From Acidovorax delafieldii (GTDB lineage Bacteria > Pseudomonadota > Gammaproteobacteria > Burkholderiales > Burkholderiaceae_C), in contig DFQQ01000035.1 in the NCBI GenBank assembly GCA_002377855.1, forward strand, positions 117,455-169,000: DNA of 51,546 nt. The letters are read 5' to 3'. Both the position numbers and the translations under genes were made by a program. The notes below the pieces were generated by a model. The model saw nothing but the letters and a program-made list of their open reading frames with translations, was not told the origin of the DNA and made no database searches. Below are positions 24,417 through 33,578 of the stretch, piece after piece; the first letter of the stretch is position 1, and each line of letters begins with the position of its first letter.

Positions 24417-25370
24417 ATGAACGCCCGCACCGACTCAGCGCTGCTTGAGAAAACCAACAATATGAGCTACCACCTCAACAACTCGCACCTCGACGCCCTG
24501 GAAGAAGAAACCATCTTCATCCTGCGCGAAGTCGCCGCCGCCTTCGAGCGCCCCGCCCTGCTGTTCTCTGGCGGCAAGGATTCGCTGGTCATGCTCAAGT
24601 GCGCCGAAAAAGCATTTGGCGCGGGCCGCATTCCCTACCCGCTCTTGATGATCGATACAGGCCACAACTTCCCCGAAGTGACGGACTTCCGCGACTTCCG
24701 CGCCAAGGAACTGGGCGCCGAGCTGATCGTGCGCAGCGTCGAGGATTCCATGGCGCGCGGCACCGTGCGCCTGGCCCACCCGGGCGAGAGCCGCAACGTG
24801 CACCAGTCGGTCACGCTGCTCGAAGCGATTGAAGAATTCCGCTTTGACGCGCTGATCGGCGGCGCCCGCCGTGACGAGGAAAAGGCCCGCGCCAAGGAAC
24901 GCATCTTCAGCCACCGCGACAGCTTCGGCCAATGGCAGCCCAAGGCCCAGCGCCCCGAGCTGTGGACGCTGTTCAACACCCGCCTGCAGCCCGGTGAGCA
25001 CTTCCGCGTGTTCCCCATCAGCAACTGGACCGAGCTGGATGTGTGGCAGTACATCGACCGCGAGCAGATCGGCCTGCCCAGCATCTACTACACGCACAAG
25101 CGCCAAGTCGTGGACAAGAAGGGCCTGCTGATGCCGGTGACCGAACTGACCCCGCCGCGCGAAGGCGACGTGGTGGAAACGCGCGACGTGCGCTTTCGCA
25201 CCGTGGGCGACATCACCTGCACCGCGCCGGTGGAAAGCACGGCGGCCACCCCGGCCGAGATCGTCATCGAGACCCTGGCCGCCGACGTGAGCGAGCGCGG
25301 CGCGACGCGCATGGACGACAAGACATCGGATGCTTCGATGGAGAAGCGCAAGAAGGACGGGTATTTCTGA
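24417..25370 (+). CDS. cysD: Sulfate adenylyltransferase subunit 2
   Basis: The 317-residue PP-loop ATPase forms adenylylsulfate from sulfate and ATP together with CysN. The PP loop SGGKDS lies at residues 51-56, followed by LLMIDTGHNFPEV, GGARRDEEKARAKERIFS and the C-terminal MEKRKKDGYF typical of CysD. Its ATG at 24417 lies 14 bp after cysH, and its stop overlaps the cysN start by one base. Confidence 0.95.
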   Translation: MNARTDSALLEKTNNMSYHLNNSHLDALEEETIFILREVAAAFERPALLFSGGKDSLVMLKCAEKAFGAGRIPYPLLMIDTGHNFPEVTDFRDFRAKELGAELIVRSVEDSMARGTVRLAHPGESRNVHQSVTLLEAIEEFRFDALIGGARRDEEKARAKERIFSHRDSFGQWQPKAQRPELWTLFNTRLQPGEHFRVFPISNWTELDVWQYIDREQIGLPSIYYTHKRQVVDKKGLLMPVTELTPPREGDVVETRDVRFRTVGDITCTAPVESTAATPAEIVIETLAADVSERGATRMDDKTSDASMEKRKKDGYF

Positions 25371-26743
25371 TGACCACTACCAATTCGATAGCTGCCAGCG
25401 CTCAACCAGCAAGCGCTAGAGCCCAAAATGACCATATCTCTGCCCTCAAGTTCATCACCTGCGGCAGCGTGGATGACGGCAAGAGCACGCTGATCGGCCG
25501 CCTGCTGGTGGACAGCAAGGCCGTGCTGCAGGACCACCTGGCCGGCGTGCAGCGCCAGGGCGAAACCGACTTGGCTTTGCTGACCGACGGCCTCTCCGCC
25601 GAGCGCGAACAAGGCATCACCATCGACGTGGCGTACCGCTACTTCGCCACCGAAGAGCGAAAGTTCATCATCGGCGACGCGCCCGGCCACGAGCAGTACA
25701 CGCGCAACATGGTGACGGCCGCATCCAGCGCCGACGCCGCCGTGGTGCTGGTCGATGCCACTAAGCTCGACTGGAAGAACCCCAGCCTGGCCCTGCTGCC
25801 GCAGACCCGCCGCCACAGCTTGCTGGTGCACCTGCTGCGCGTGCATTCGCTGGTGTTTGCCGTGAACAAGCTCGACGCGGTGGAAGACCCTGCGCTGGCC
25901 TGGAAGCACATCCAGGGCGCGCTGCAGTCCTTCGCGCAGGCGGCAGGAATCACCGTGCGCGCCACCGTGCCCGTCTCCGCGCTCAAGGGCTGGAACGTGG
26001 TCGATGCCCATGCAGGTTGGTGCGGCTACACCGGTCCCACGCTGCTGCAGGTGCTGGAAGAGTTGCCCAACACGCCCGCGGACACGGCGCTGGCACCGGC
26101 CTTCCCGGTGCAGTGGGTCGAAAAGTTCTCGTCGTCGTCGGACACATCCCAGGGCCGCCGCGTGTTTTGGGGCCGCGTAGCCGCGGGCAGCTTCGCGCCC
26201 GGCACGGCGGTGCAGATCTTCCCCAGCGGCCAGCTCGCCACCGTGGCCCAGGTGCTGGACCACGCCCGCCGCCCCAAGGACGTGCCGGCAGGCACCAGCG
26301 CCGGCATCATCCTCGACCGCGAAGTGGACGTGTCGCGCGGCGACTGGATTCTGGCAGCGCCCACGGCTACTGCCGCAGCACCAGCCGACGACGACTTTGG
26401 CGACACCCCTGCCGCTACCCCGGCCTGGCCTGCCAGCCGCGAACTGCGCACCACCATCGCCTGGATGGACGACGAGCCACTCGTGGCGGGCCGTGTGTAC
26501 TGGGCGCTGCATGGTCACCGGTGGGTCAAGGCCAAGGTCAAGGCCGTGGTGCACAAGCTCAACATCAACACCCTGGCCGAAGAAGCCGCCACGCAGCTCG
26601 ACCCCAACGCCATTGGGCATGTCCAGCTTGTGCTGCAGGAGGCCATTCCCGCCGCCCCCTTCACTCAGGCCCGCGTGCTGGGTTCGCTGATCCTGGTGGA
26701 CACGGCCAGCCACAAGACAGCTGGCGCGGTGCTGGTGAACTGA
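25370..26743 (+). CDS. cysN: Sulfate adenylyltransferase subunit 1 (GTPase)
   Basis: The 457-residue EF-Tu-like GTPase drives adenylylsulfate synthesis by CysD. GTP motifs are GSVDDGKST (32-40), DAPGHEQYTRNM and NKLD. It ends without a CysC kinase domain. The start codon overlaps the cysD stop (TGATGA). Residues 5-21 (NSIAASAQPASARAQND) are encoded by an interspersed palindromic element lying in frame, so this copy has a repeat-derived N-terminal tail. Confidence 0.94.
   Translation: MTTTNSIAASAQPASARAQNDHISALKFITCGSVDDGKSTLIGRLLVDSKAVLQDHLAGVQRQGETDLALLTDGLSAEREQGITIDVAYRYFATEERKFIIGDAPGHEQYTRNMVTAASSADAAVVLVDATKLDWKNPSLALLPQTRRHSLLVHLLRVHSLVFAVNKLDAVEDPALAWKHIQGALQSFAQAAGITVRATVPVSALKGWNVVDAHAGWCGYTGPTLLQVLEELPNTPADTALAPAFPVQWVEKFSSSSDTSQGRRVFWGRVAAGSFAPGTAVQIFPSGQLATVAQVLDHARRPKDVPAGTSAGIILDREVDVSRGDWILAAPTATAAAPADDDFGDTPAATPAWPASRELRTTIAWMDDEPLVAGRVYWALHGHRWVKAKVKAVVHKLNINTLAEEAATQLDPNAIGHVQLVLQEAIPAAPFTQARVLGSLILVDTASHKTAGAVLVN
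25382..25432 (+). repeat. Palindromic interspersed element inside cysN
   Basis: ATTCGATAGCTGCCAGCGCT, a short loop, then AAGCGCTAGAGCCCAAAATG: all marks of the element (GATAGCT, AGCGCT/AAGCGCT pair, AGAG, A/T-rich end). It lies in frame, without stops, just after the start codon of cysN. Confidence 0.75.
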
Positions 26744-26754
26744 CCCAGCGCAAC

Positions 26755-26790
26755 AAAAAATGCCCTGAGTCTCCCTTGCGGGCTCAGGGG
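26755..26790. terminator. Hairpin after cysN
   Basis: A run of A, then CCCTGAG (26763-26769) pairing with CTCAGGG (26783-26789). There is no T run on the plus side; on the minus strand the A run becomes a T run. It may slow or end the cys operon transcript. Confidence 0.5.
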
Positions 26791-26861
26791 CCCTCGCAAC
26801 CCGCTTGGTGAAGGCCTTAAAATTGCGGGTTTTCACCGACCGACCCCACACGATTCCTGCC

Positions 26862-27191
26862 ATGACCCACGTCGTCTCCGAAAACTGCATCAAGTGCAAG
26901 TACACCGATTGTGTGGACGTGTGCCCCGTGGACTGCTTCCGCGAAGGCCCGAACATGCTCGTCATCGACCCCGATGAGTGCATCGACTGCGCCGTGTGCA
27001 TTCCCGAGTGCCCTGCCAACGCCATCTTTGCCGAAGAAGATCTGCCAGCAGACCAAATCGCCTTCATCAAGATCAACGCCGACCTGGCCTTTGCCGACGG
27101 CTGGAAGAGCATCACCAAACGCAAGCCTGCCCTGCCCGACGCCGACGAGTGGAACGGCAAGCCCGGCAAGATCGCTGACCTGGTCAAGTAA
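26862..27191 (+). CDS. fdxA: Seven-iron ferredoxin
   Basis: A 109-residue ferredoxin with one [3Fe-4S] and one [4Fe-4S] cluster. Cys9, Cys17 and Cys50 fit the three-iron cluster; Cys21, Cys40, Cys43 and Cys46 fit the four-iron one. The length and the C-terminal extension match FdI/FdxA of Azotobacter type. The ATG at 26862 begins the family sequence MTHVVSENCIKCKYTDC. It lies between cysN and a ferredoxin-NADP reductase, suggesting the three steps are linked. Confidence 0.94.
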   Translation: MTHVVSENCIKCKYTDCVDVCPVDCFREGPNMLVIDPDECIDCAVCIPECPANAIFAEEDLPADQIAFIKINADLAFADGWKSITKRKPALPDADEWNGKPGKIADLVK

Positions 27192-27306
27192 TGCCTGCTG
27201 GCGCTGCCCGCCGCTGCACCGCCCGTTGCCAGAGCATGGCAATGGCGCAGCGGCATGACTCGGCAGCGCCATCCCCCAGCGGGCCCCAGCATCGTCTGTC
27301 CCGCCA

Positions 27307-28359
27307 ATGATTCAAGAAACCGATGCCGTCGTCATCGGTGCAGGCCCGGTGGGCCTGTTCCAGGTGTTTCAGCTGGGCCTGCAAGGTCTGTCCGCCCACA
27401 TCATTGACGCGCTGCCCTACGCGGGCGGCCAGTGCGTGGAGCTGTATGGCGACAAACCCATCTACGACATTCCTGGCGTGCCCGTGTGCACCGGGCGCGA
27501 ACTGGCTGCCTTGCTGCAGCAGCAAATAGCCCCCTTCAATCCCCAGTGGCACCTGAACACGCAGGTGGCATCGCTGCAACTACAAGCAGAAACCGGGCAC
27601 TTCCATGTCTCCACCGCCCAGGGCACTACCTTGAGTGCCCGCGCCGTGTTCATCGCTGCGGGCGTGGGCGCGTTCGTTCCCAAGGCCCTCAAGCTGGAAG
27701 GCATCGACCGGTTTGCAGGGACACAGCTGCACTACCAGCGCCTTCCCGCAGCTGCATCGCTGCAAGGTCAGCGGCTGGTGGTGCACGGGGGCGACGATGC
27801 TGCGGTGGCCTGCGCGGTGCAAGCCGCCACTGCAGGCCAAGCCACCAGCGTGACGCTGCTGTACCGGCGCGACGTATTCAACGCCACGCCCGAAGCGCTG
27901 GCCCAGTTGCAGGCCTTGCGCGACGCCGGCCGCATCCAAGTGGTCGTGGGCCAACCCACCGGCATGGACTGCGCCAGCGAGCGGCTGGCCGCGCTGCACA
28001 TCACCACCCCGGAAGACATCACGGTGGCGCTGCCGCTGGATGTGCTGGTGGTCGCACTTGGGGTATCACCCCGCCTGGGCCCCGTTGCCGACTGGGGCCT
28101 GGCGATGGAGCGCAAGCAACTGGTGGTGGACACCGCTACCTTTGCCACCAGCGTGCCCGGCATCTACGCAGTGGGCGACATCAACACCTACCCCGGCAAG
28201 CGCAAGCTGATCCTCTGCGGCTTTCACGAAGCCACCCTGGCCGCCTTTGCCGCAGCCGAAGCCCTGAGCGGCAAACCTGTGGCGCTGCAGTACACGACGA
28301 GCAGTAAGCATCTGCATCAATTGCTGGGGGTGGGCTCAGCCGGGACCGCTAACGGCTGA
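27307..28359 (+). CDS. Ferredoxin-NADP reductase, thioredoxin-reductase-like
   Basis: A 350-residue flavoprotein with an FAD motif GAGPVGLFQVFQLGLQG (residues 11-27), ALPYAGGQCVELYGDKPIYD, a second NADPH-binding half starting near HGGDDAAVACAVQAA, and the C-terminal FAD segment GIYAVGDINTYPGKRKL. The CxxC redox pair of true thioredoxin reductase is missing, as in the type II ferredoxin-NADP reductases. It is preceded by fdxA, its likely partner. Electrons could go to CysI or be drawn from it; this is inference. Confidence 0.88.
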   Translation: MIQETDAVVIGAGPVGLFQVFQLGLQGLSAHIIDALPYAGGQCVELYGDKPIYDIPGVPVCTGRELAALLQQQIAPFNPQWHLNTQVASLQLQAETGHFHVSTAQGTTLSARAVFIAAGVGAFVPKALKLEGIDRFAGTQLHYQRLPAAASLQGQRLVVHGGDDAAVACAVQAATAGQATSVTLLYRRDVFNATPEALAQLQALRDAGRIQVVVGQPTGMDCASERLAALHITTPEDITVALPLDVLVVALGVSPRLGPVADWGLAMERKQLVVDTATFATSVPGIYAVGDINTYPGKRKLILCGFHEATLAAFAAAEALSGKPVALQYTTSSKHLHQLLGVGSAGTANG

Positions 28360-28469
28360 AGGCGGCCAGGAGCTGCCGTTTGCCCTAATCAGTCGAGCGT
28401 CTGCTCTGACGTCTATTTCAACGGTGGTGGAGCGACGCGGGCGACGGCTGTGCGCCCGAAAGCAGCCTC

Positions 28470-29430
28470 TCACACCCTCGCTATGCTGGTCGAATCTGGC
28501 ACGGCTCGGCTGCTGAACCGAGACACAACCCATTGCCGAAAGGCCGTCATGGCGGCGGTACTGAACTGCGCAGACGGTCTCAAGAAATAGATACCTCCCG
28601 CCGAACCCAACTGCCAGCGCGGGAGCACCCGTACCCAGTGCTCCTGATGCAATGTGAGGTCCAAGGAACCAGTCGCCACCGGCCACGATACCCACGCCCA
28701 TGGTGGCGGCAGTCAACAGAGCCTCGTTGTCATTGCTGAGCATCGTGCCCTTGACCGTCACACGGGAAGGCTCTGGCTTGTCTTGCCGCCGGCCTGCCGT
28801 TTGCATCAGCTTCCACTCGGGATACGACGCCAGGCCTGTGTAGCCCAGGCAGTTGTGGTCGGTCAGGTCTTGGGGTTTGCGTGGCACGCCACAGCGTTCC
28901 AGGTATGACGGCGCAGCACCCAGGATGCGGTGATACGTGCACAGCTGTGTGGCAACCAGGCGGCTATCGGAGAGTTCTCCAATACGGATGGCGGCGTCGA
29001 ACCGCTCCCCCACGAGGTCTACCATGCGGTCGGCGTACTCCACATCGAGCAGCACGTCCGGGTACGCCACGGAGAATTCGGCAACCATGGCACTGAGCCG
29101 CAGCCGGCCCATGGCTGCGGGCAACGACAGCCGCAGTCGACCACGGACTTGAGCTGCGCCCTCTGATGCTTCCTTCTGGGCGTCCGCCAGCAAACTGGTG
29201 GCCTGGCGTACCTTGTCCACCAGCTTCGCGCCCTCATCGGTGAGATGCAACTGGCGAGTGGTTCGCTCGACCAACCGAACACCAAGCCGTTGCTCCAAGG
29301 CACTCAGCCGCTTGGAGAGCACGGAGGGGTGCCTGCTCTGTGCTCGTCCTGCGGCCGCAAATGACCCATTCTCAGCAAGCGCCAAAAGCGTGCCTAGTTC
29401 GTCCGCGTGCTGGCTATCGAGCAGGTCCAT
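28470..29430 (-). pseudogene. LysR-type regulator with a frameshift
   Basis: Residues 1-60 form the HTH (ELGTLLALAENGSFAAAG, RHPSVLSKRLSALEQRLG), followed by the effector domain to GVGIVAGGDWFLGPHIASG. At CCC 28634-28636 the frame is lost: the uninterrupted frame turns into non-LysR sequence and would run into the end of the preceding gene. One base fewer there restores WVRVLPRWQLGSAGGIYFLRP and a normal LysR end at 28470, 319 residues in all. It lies downstream of the transporter gene at 29501-30415 on the same strand. Either a recent inactivation or a sequencing error. Confidence 0.75.
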
Positions 29431-29500
29431 GAAGAGATTGAGGTGGACGGCTATGGGAGGGGCGGGGCGCCCAATCCCTCCATTGTGCTCGGACTAACGA

Positions 29501-30415
29501 TTACGCTTGCTTTGCCGCGCGAAGGTGCTGAACCCCGTCAGCAATGAGCAGCACTACGGCACCCCAGATGGGAAGGTAGGTCCACCATTCATCTGCCCCG
29601 ATGTGTTCTCCGATGAGCAGCGCGACCGCCACCATCAAGACCGGCTCCACATACCCCAGCAGCCCAAAGAGACTCAATGACAGGCGCCGGCTCGCCACGA
29701 TGTAGCACATGAAGGCAACAGCGCTGATAACAGCCAGCATGACGACCAACGGATAAAGCGCAGTCCGACTGCTGAAGCTGTCTACTGTCGCGGGCTGCCT
29801 GAAAACGAACCAGGCAGCCACCGGCAAGGTGAGCAGCATGTCGAACCACAGTCCGCCCAGATGGTCTGTGGCCAGCGACTTTCTCAACACGAAATACGCA
29901 GGGAACCCAAGACACACCAGCATCGCCTCCCAGGAGAATCCGCCAGCCTGGACGACCGCGTGGACCACACCGGCCGCGGCGCTGATGGCCGCGGCCTTCT
30001 GAAGCATCGAGAGTTTCTCCCGATACAGCACTCGGCCGACCACCAGCATTGAGAGCGGGAGCAGGAAGTAGCCCAATGACACCTGAAGCGCACTGCCGTT
30101 CAGCGGTGCCCACATGAACAGCCACTGCTGGGAGCCGAGCAAGGCACTGCTGCACACCAGCGGAAGGACAAGTGTGGGCCTGGCCCGAACACGCTGAGAG
30201 ATTTCCACCACCCGGGGCCATTCCTTGGTGAGTGCCATGAACAGCGTCACAAAGGGCAATGTCAGCAGCATCCTCAGTCCGAAGATTTCTTCACCGCTCA
30301 AAGGATGAAGGAGCGTCGCGTAGTAGTACAGGCCAGCGAAAAGACTCGTGGCGGTGACGGAAAGGGCAACGCCCGCGTACATGATGAATTCCTGCCGTGG
30401 GCGGATGAAGTCCAC
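29501..30415 (-). CDS. EamA/RarD-type drug/metabolite transporter
   Basis: A 304-residue inner-membrane protein with about ten membrane segments in two EamA halves. The start FAGLYYYATLLHPLSGEEIFGLRML, followed by QQWLFMWAPLNGSALQVSLGYFL and LLGYVEPVLMVAVALLIGE, is the pattern of RarD permeases. The substrate is unknown. GC content is lower than in neighbouring metabolic genes. The broken LysR gene follows it and may once have controlled it. The 298 bp upstream (30416-30713) hold nothing recognisable apart from a possible promoter. Confidence 0.85.
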   Translation of the reverse strand: MDFIRPRQEFIMYAGVALSVTATSLFAGLYYYATLLHPLSGEEIFGLRMLLTLPFVTLFMALTKEWPRVVEISQRVRARPTLVLPLVCSSALLGSQQWLFMWAPLNGSALQVSLGYFLLPLSMLVVGRVLYREKLSMLQKAAAISAAAGVVHAVVQAGGFSWEAMLVCLGFPAYFVLRKSLATDHLGGLWFDMLLTLPVAAWFVFRQPATVDSFSSRTALYPLVVMLAVISAVAFMCYIVASRRLSLSLFGLLGYVEPVLMVAVALLIGEHIGADEWWTYLPIWGAVVLLIADGVQHLRAAKQA

Positions 30416-30713
30416 GCCCGGGCGGGCGCGTAAGCCGTAACTATCGCTGGCGTTCTGAGTTGCAGCAATTAGGCTTGATGCACTTCACTCATGCATTTAG
30501 AGCACGAGTTCGCGGAGTGCAACAGGAGTCTGCTTTTGGCCCCACAGCGGGCTCACGCTTCCGAGCTGCAATTATGAAGATTGCCGCAAAGCAGTCGCCC
30601 AACCTTTAGTAGCTACAGTCAGCAACGGGCCCTAAGCGGCTATACGACCTTGCTCACAGCGGACGCTCCATTCGCACAGCCCCAATCCACACCGGCACCC
30701 AGCACCAGCCCCC

Positions 30714-31679
30714 TCACACCACATACCGCGTGGTCAACAAAATCACCACCGGCATCGTCAACAACGCCAGCATGGTGGACACAGCCACGCTGGCCGTGAC
30801 CTCATCCTGCGCCACCTCGTAGCGCTGCGCGAACAAGAACACGTTGGCCCCGACCGGCAGCGATGCCGCGACGATCATCACGGCCAGCGGCAGGCCCGAA
30901 AGCCCCAGGGCCCAGCCCATGGCGGCGAGCAGCAGCGGGTGCACCACGCACTTGGCCAAGGCGATGCGCAGGGCCGCCTTGGCGTGATGCCCCACACGCG
31001 TGAACACCAGCGTGACACCCACCAGCAGCAGCGCCAGTGGTCCCAAGGCCTGGCCCAGCAGTTGCAAGGGTTTGTCCACCACCGCAGGCAGTGCCCAGCC
31101 TGTTTGTGCGAACAGCAGACCCGCAATGATGGGCAAGGGAACGGGGTGCAATATGCCGTTGCGCACAGCACCCAGCACCGTGCGCCACATGGGCGGCTGC
31201 GCCGCACTGGACTGGCCAGCGTGCTCGCGGGCGGCAGCCAGTTCGAACACCACGGTGGCCGCAGTGAGCAGGATGAGCGAATGCACCGAGATCAGCGTGA
31301 ACAGCGTCACCAGCCCGGCTTCGCCAAATACCAGCCCCACCAGGGGCACGCCAATCATCAGGGTGTTGCTGAACGTGTTGGCCAGCGCCCGCGCGGCGCC
31401 CAGCCGGTTGAATCCCTGCCACGCCAGCGTGGCGCAGTACAGCACGATAAAAGCCGCGAAATAGATGGCAACCGGCCCGAAGTTCAGATCCTCGATATGC
31501 ACGGTGCTCATGGTGCGAAACAGCAATGCGGGTGACAGCACCATGAAAACGAGGTTGGAGAGGTCTTTGACCGCACTGCCGCGTATCCACCCCTGGCGCC
31601 CGGCAGCAAAGCCGATGGCAATAAAAAGCACGACAGGAGCCAGCGAGGCAATGACGGGAGAGTTCAAGACAGCACGCAA
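30714..31679 (-). CDS. AEC family (auxin efflux carrier-like) transporter
   Basis: A 321-residue membrane protein with about ten segments. It begins VIASLAPVVLFIAIGFAAGR, has FSNTLMIGVPLVGLVFGEAG in the middle (the conserved N/P region) and ends LLTMPVVILLTTRY, as AEC permeases do; these export malonate or other organic acids. No good ATG: the frame starts at TTG 31679 and another TTG lies four codons in; the exact start is uncertain. It stands alone between other unrelated transporters. Confidence 0.85.
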   Translation of the reverse strand: MRAVLNSPVIASLAPVVLFIAIGFAAGRQGWIRGSAVKDLSNLVFMVLSPALLFRTMSTVHIEDLNFGPVAIYFAAFIVLYCATLAWQGFNRLGAARALANTFSNTLMIGVPLVGLVFGEAGLVTLFTLISVHSLILLTAATVVFELAAAREHAGQSSAAQPPMWRTVLGAVRNGILHPVPLPIIAGLLFAQTGWALPAVVDKPLQLLGQALGPLALLLVGVTLVFTRVGHHAKAALRIALAKCVVHPLLLAAMGWALGLSGLPLAVMIVAASLPVGANVFLFAQRYEVAQDEVTASVAVSTMLALLTMPVVILLTTRYVV

Positions 31680-31721
31680 CCAAGGAAGGGAAAGAACACA
31701 GAAACCAGCGCCAGCATACTA

Positions 31722-31775
31722 CCATTTTGATAGCGTACAGCGCTTTACGCACGAGGCCTAAAGCCCATTTTTACT
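31722..31775 (+). repeat. Palindromic interspersed element upstream of the AEC gene
   Basis: ATTTTGATAGCGTACAGCGC, TTTACGCACG, then AGGCCTAAAGCCCATTTTT: the left part is well preserved and the inner palindrome is diverged. It fills the space between the AEC transporter and chrA. Confidence 0.6.
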
Positions 31776-31801
31776 CTTATTCATGTGTACTGCAAGCGCC
31801 G

Positions 31802-33079
31802 TCAACCGCCAGCATGCAGCGCCCATCCGGCCAGTGCGGTGACCAGCACCACCGCCCATGGCGGCACACGCCACCACAGCAGCGCAGCCAACGCCACCAG
31901 CACCATCACCCCGTCGGCCACGCTGTGCAGGGCACTGGTCGCAACCGGCTGATAGAGCGCCGCCAGCAGCAGGCCCACCACGGCCGCGTTCACCCCAGCC
32001 AACATGCCCCGCGCCCAGGCCCGCTGGCGCAGTGCGGCCCACCAGGGCAAGGCCCCGGCCACCAGCAAAAAGGCAGGAAGAAAAATGGCCAAAATGCCTA
32101 GCACCGCAAATCCAGCCCCCGCCCAGCCGGCGGCCATGGCGCCCCCCAAAAATGCAGCAAAGGTGAACAGCGGGCCCGGCACCGCCTGTGCCGCGCCGTA
32201 GCCCGCCAAAAAAGCGTCTGGCGATACCCAGCCCGGCGGCACCACGGCCGACTGCAGCAGTGGCAGCACGACGTGCCCGCCGCCAAAGACGAGTGCACCC
32301 GCCCGATAAAACGCATCGACCACCCCCCATGCGGAAGCACCGCCGGGTGCCTGCTGCCCTATCGCGGCAGCCCATGGCAGCACCACCAACAATGCGGCAA
32401 ACGCAGCCAAAAATGCGAACCCTCCGCGGCGCGAATGGGGCAGAGACCAGGCATCGGGCATTCCATCACTCGTGGGATGTTGCGGCGCTGCGCCCGCCGT
32501 GGCAGCTGTGCGCCCCCAGGCCCACCATCCCAAAAGACCAGCGCCCACCATCACTCCCATTTGCCCCACCACGCCCGGTTGAGCCAGGGTGACTGCGCAA
32601 GCGCCCAACATCAGTGCAGCGCGCCCTGCGCTGGCACACAGGGTGCGCGCCATTCCCCACACGGCCTGCGCCACCACGGCCACAGCCACCACCTTGAGGC
32701 CCTGCACCAGCCCCGCAGGCAAAGCCGCGCCACCTGAAGAAAACCCCAACCCCAGCAGAGCCAGCACCAGGGCAGACGGCAGTGTGAACCCCATCCATGC
32801 GGCCAGAGCCCCCGCCCAACGGCCTCGCATCAACCCCAGCGCCATGCCTACCTGGCTGCTGGCCGGGCCCGGCAAGAACTGGCACAGCGCCACCAGATCA
32901 GCGTAGCTGCGTTCGGTCAGCCAGCGCCGCCGCACCACGAACTCATCGCGAAAGTAGCCAAGATGTGCCACTGGCCCGCCAAAAGACGTGAGCCCCAAGC
33001 GCAAAAAGACCCAGAACACTTCCCAGGCGGTGGTGGTAGCGAAAGCGGGTGCAGACGGAGGGCTTTGCGGCATGGACAT
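31802..33079 (-). CDS. chrA: Chromate transporter, CHR family
   Basis: A 425-residue bidomain CHR protein with about twelve membrane segments. The N-terminal half has FLRLGLTSFGGPVAHLGYF and CQFLPGPASSQVGMALG; the second has YRAGALVFGGGHVVLPLL and AAQAVPGPLFTFAAFLGG, the repeated CHR signature. It exports chromate using the membrane potential. ATG at 33079 (or 33073) begins just before the first CHR segment. The frame is open to 33331, but the extra part looks like no CHR protein. No chrB regulator is nearby. Confidence 0.92.
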   Translation of the reverse strand: MSMPQSPPSAPAFATTTAWEVFWVFLRLGLTSFGGPVAHLGYFRDEFVVRRRWLTERSYADLVALCQFLPGPASSQVGMALGLMRGRWAGALAAWMGFTLPSALVLALLGLGFSSGGAALPAGLVQGLKVVAVAVVAQAVWGMARTLCASAGRAALMLGACAVTLAQPGVVGQMGVMVGAGLLGWWAWGRTAATAGAAPQHPTSDGMPDAWSLPHSRRGGFAFLAAFAALLVVLPWAAAIGQQAPGGASAWGVVDAFYRAGALVFGGGHVVLPLLQSAVVPPGWVSPDAFLAGYGAAQAVPGPLFTFAAFLGGAMAAGWAGAGFAVLGILAIFLPAFLLVAGALPWWAALRQRAWARGMLAGVNAAVVGLLLAALYQPVATSALHSVADGVMVLVALAALLWWRVPPWAVVLVTALAGWALHAGG

Positions 33080-33578
33080 GAAAACGAAGAGAGAAAACGC
33101 AAGGGCTTGGCCGTGCATCAGCGGGGGGCGGGGCTTTACTCTGCCACAGGAAGGGCAACGTGTTGTGTCAGCGGCATCGGCACACGGAACGTGCCAATGC
33201 GCATTCCCAGGCAGCCCCCCTAAGGCCCGCACCCGAGCGGCCTGCGGCGTATCGGCCACCCTCGAGTAGACAGCGGTGCTGCCAAACTGCCCGCGATAGC
33301 TAATGAATGAATTTGAACGAAGCCATGTCATGCGTTGTCATACAACAAGAACAAAAGTGCTGAAGCCACAACGCTTAAACAATCTTCGTAGCCACCCGCT
33401 TGTTGCTATTTCGTTTAAGGACTTTCCCTAGCCAAGCGGCTACTCGTTAGACGGAAACTCTGTGATTTCACAGGGGACAAGAGCTCGACAGCATTCCGCC
33501 CCGAGGTTTGCCATCTCTTGTATGGAGTCCAATCAGGTTGTACGATGACCAACAACATTCACACTTTGGAGACAGTCC
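33080..33578. other. Gene-less region between chrA and the Bug protein gene
   Basis: About 500 bp without a convincing gene. The left half is an upstream extension of the chrA frame whose translation includes two Cys-x2-Cys-like motifs, probably by chance. The right half is AT-richer (around 33300-33430) and should hold the divergent promoters of chrA and the binding protein gene. No repeat or hairpin stands out. Confidence 0.5.

Noticed and set aside
25088..27307. 739-codon minus-strand frame opposite cysN and fdxA
   Set aside because: Antisense shadow; plus-strand genes are certain.
33080..33331. Zinc-finger-like N-terminal extension of chrA (CPSCGR)
   Set aside because: No CHR transporter has such a domain, and starts at 33073/33079 lie directly before the first membrane segment.
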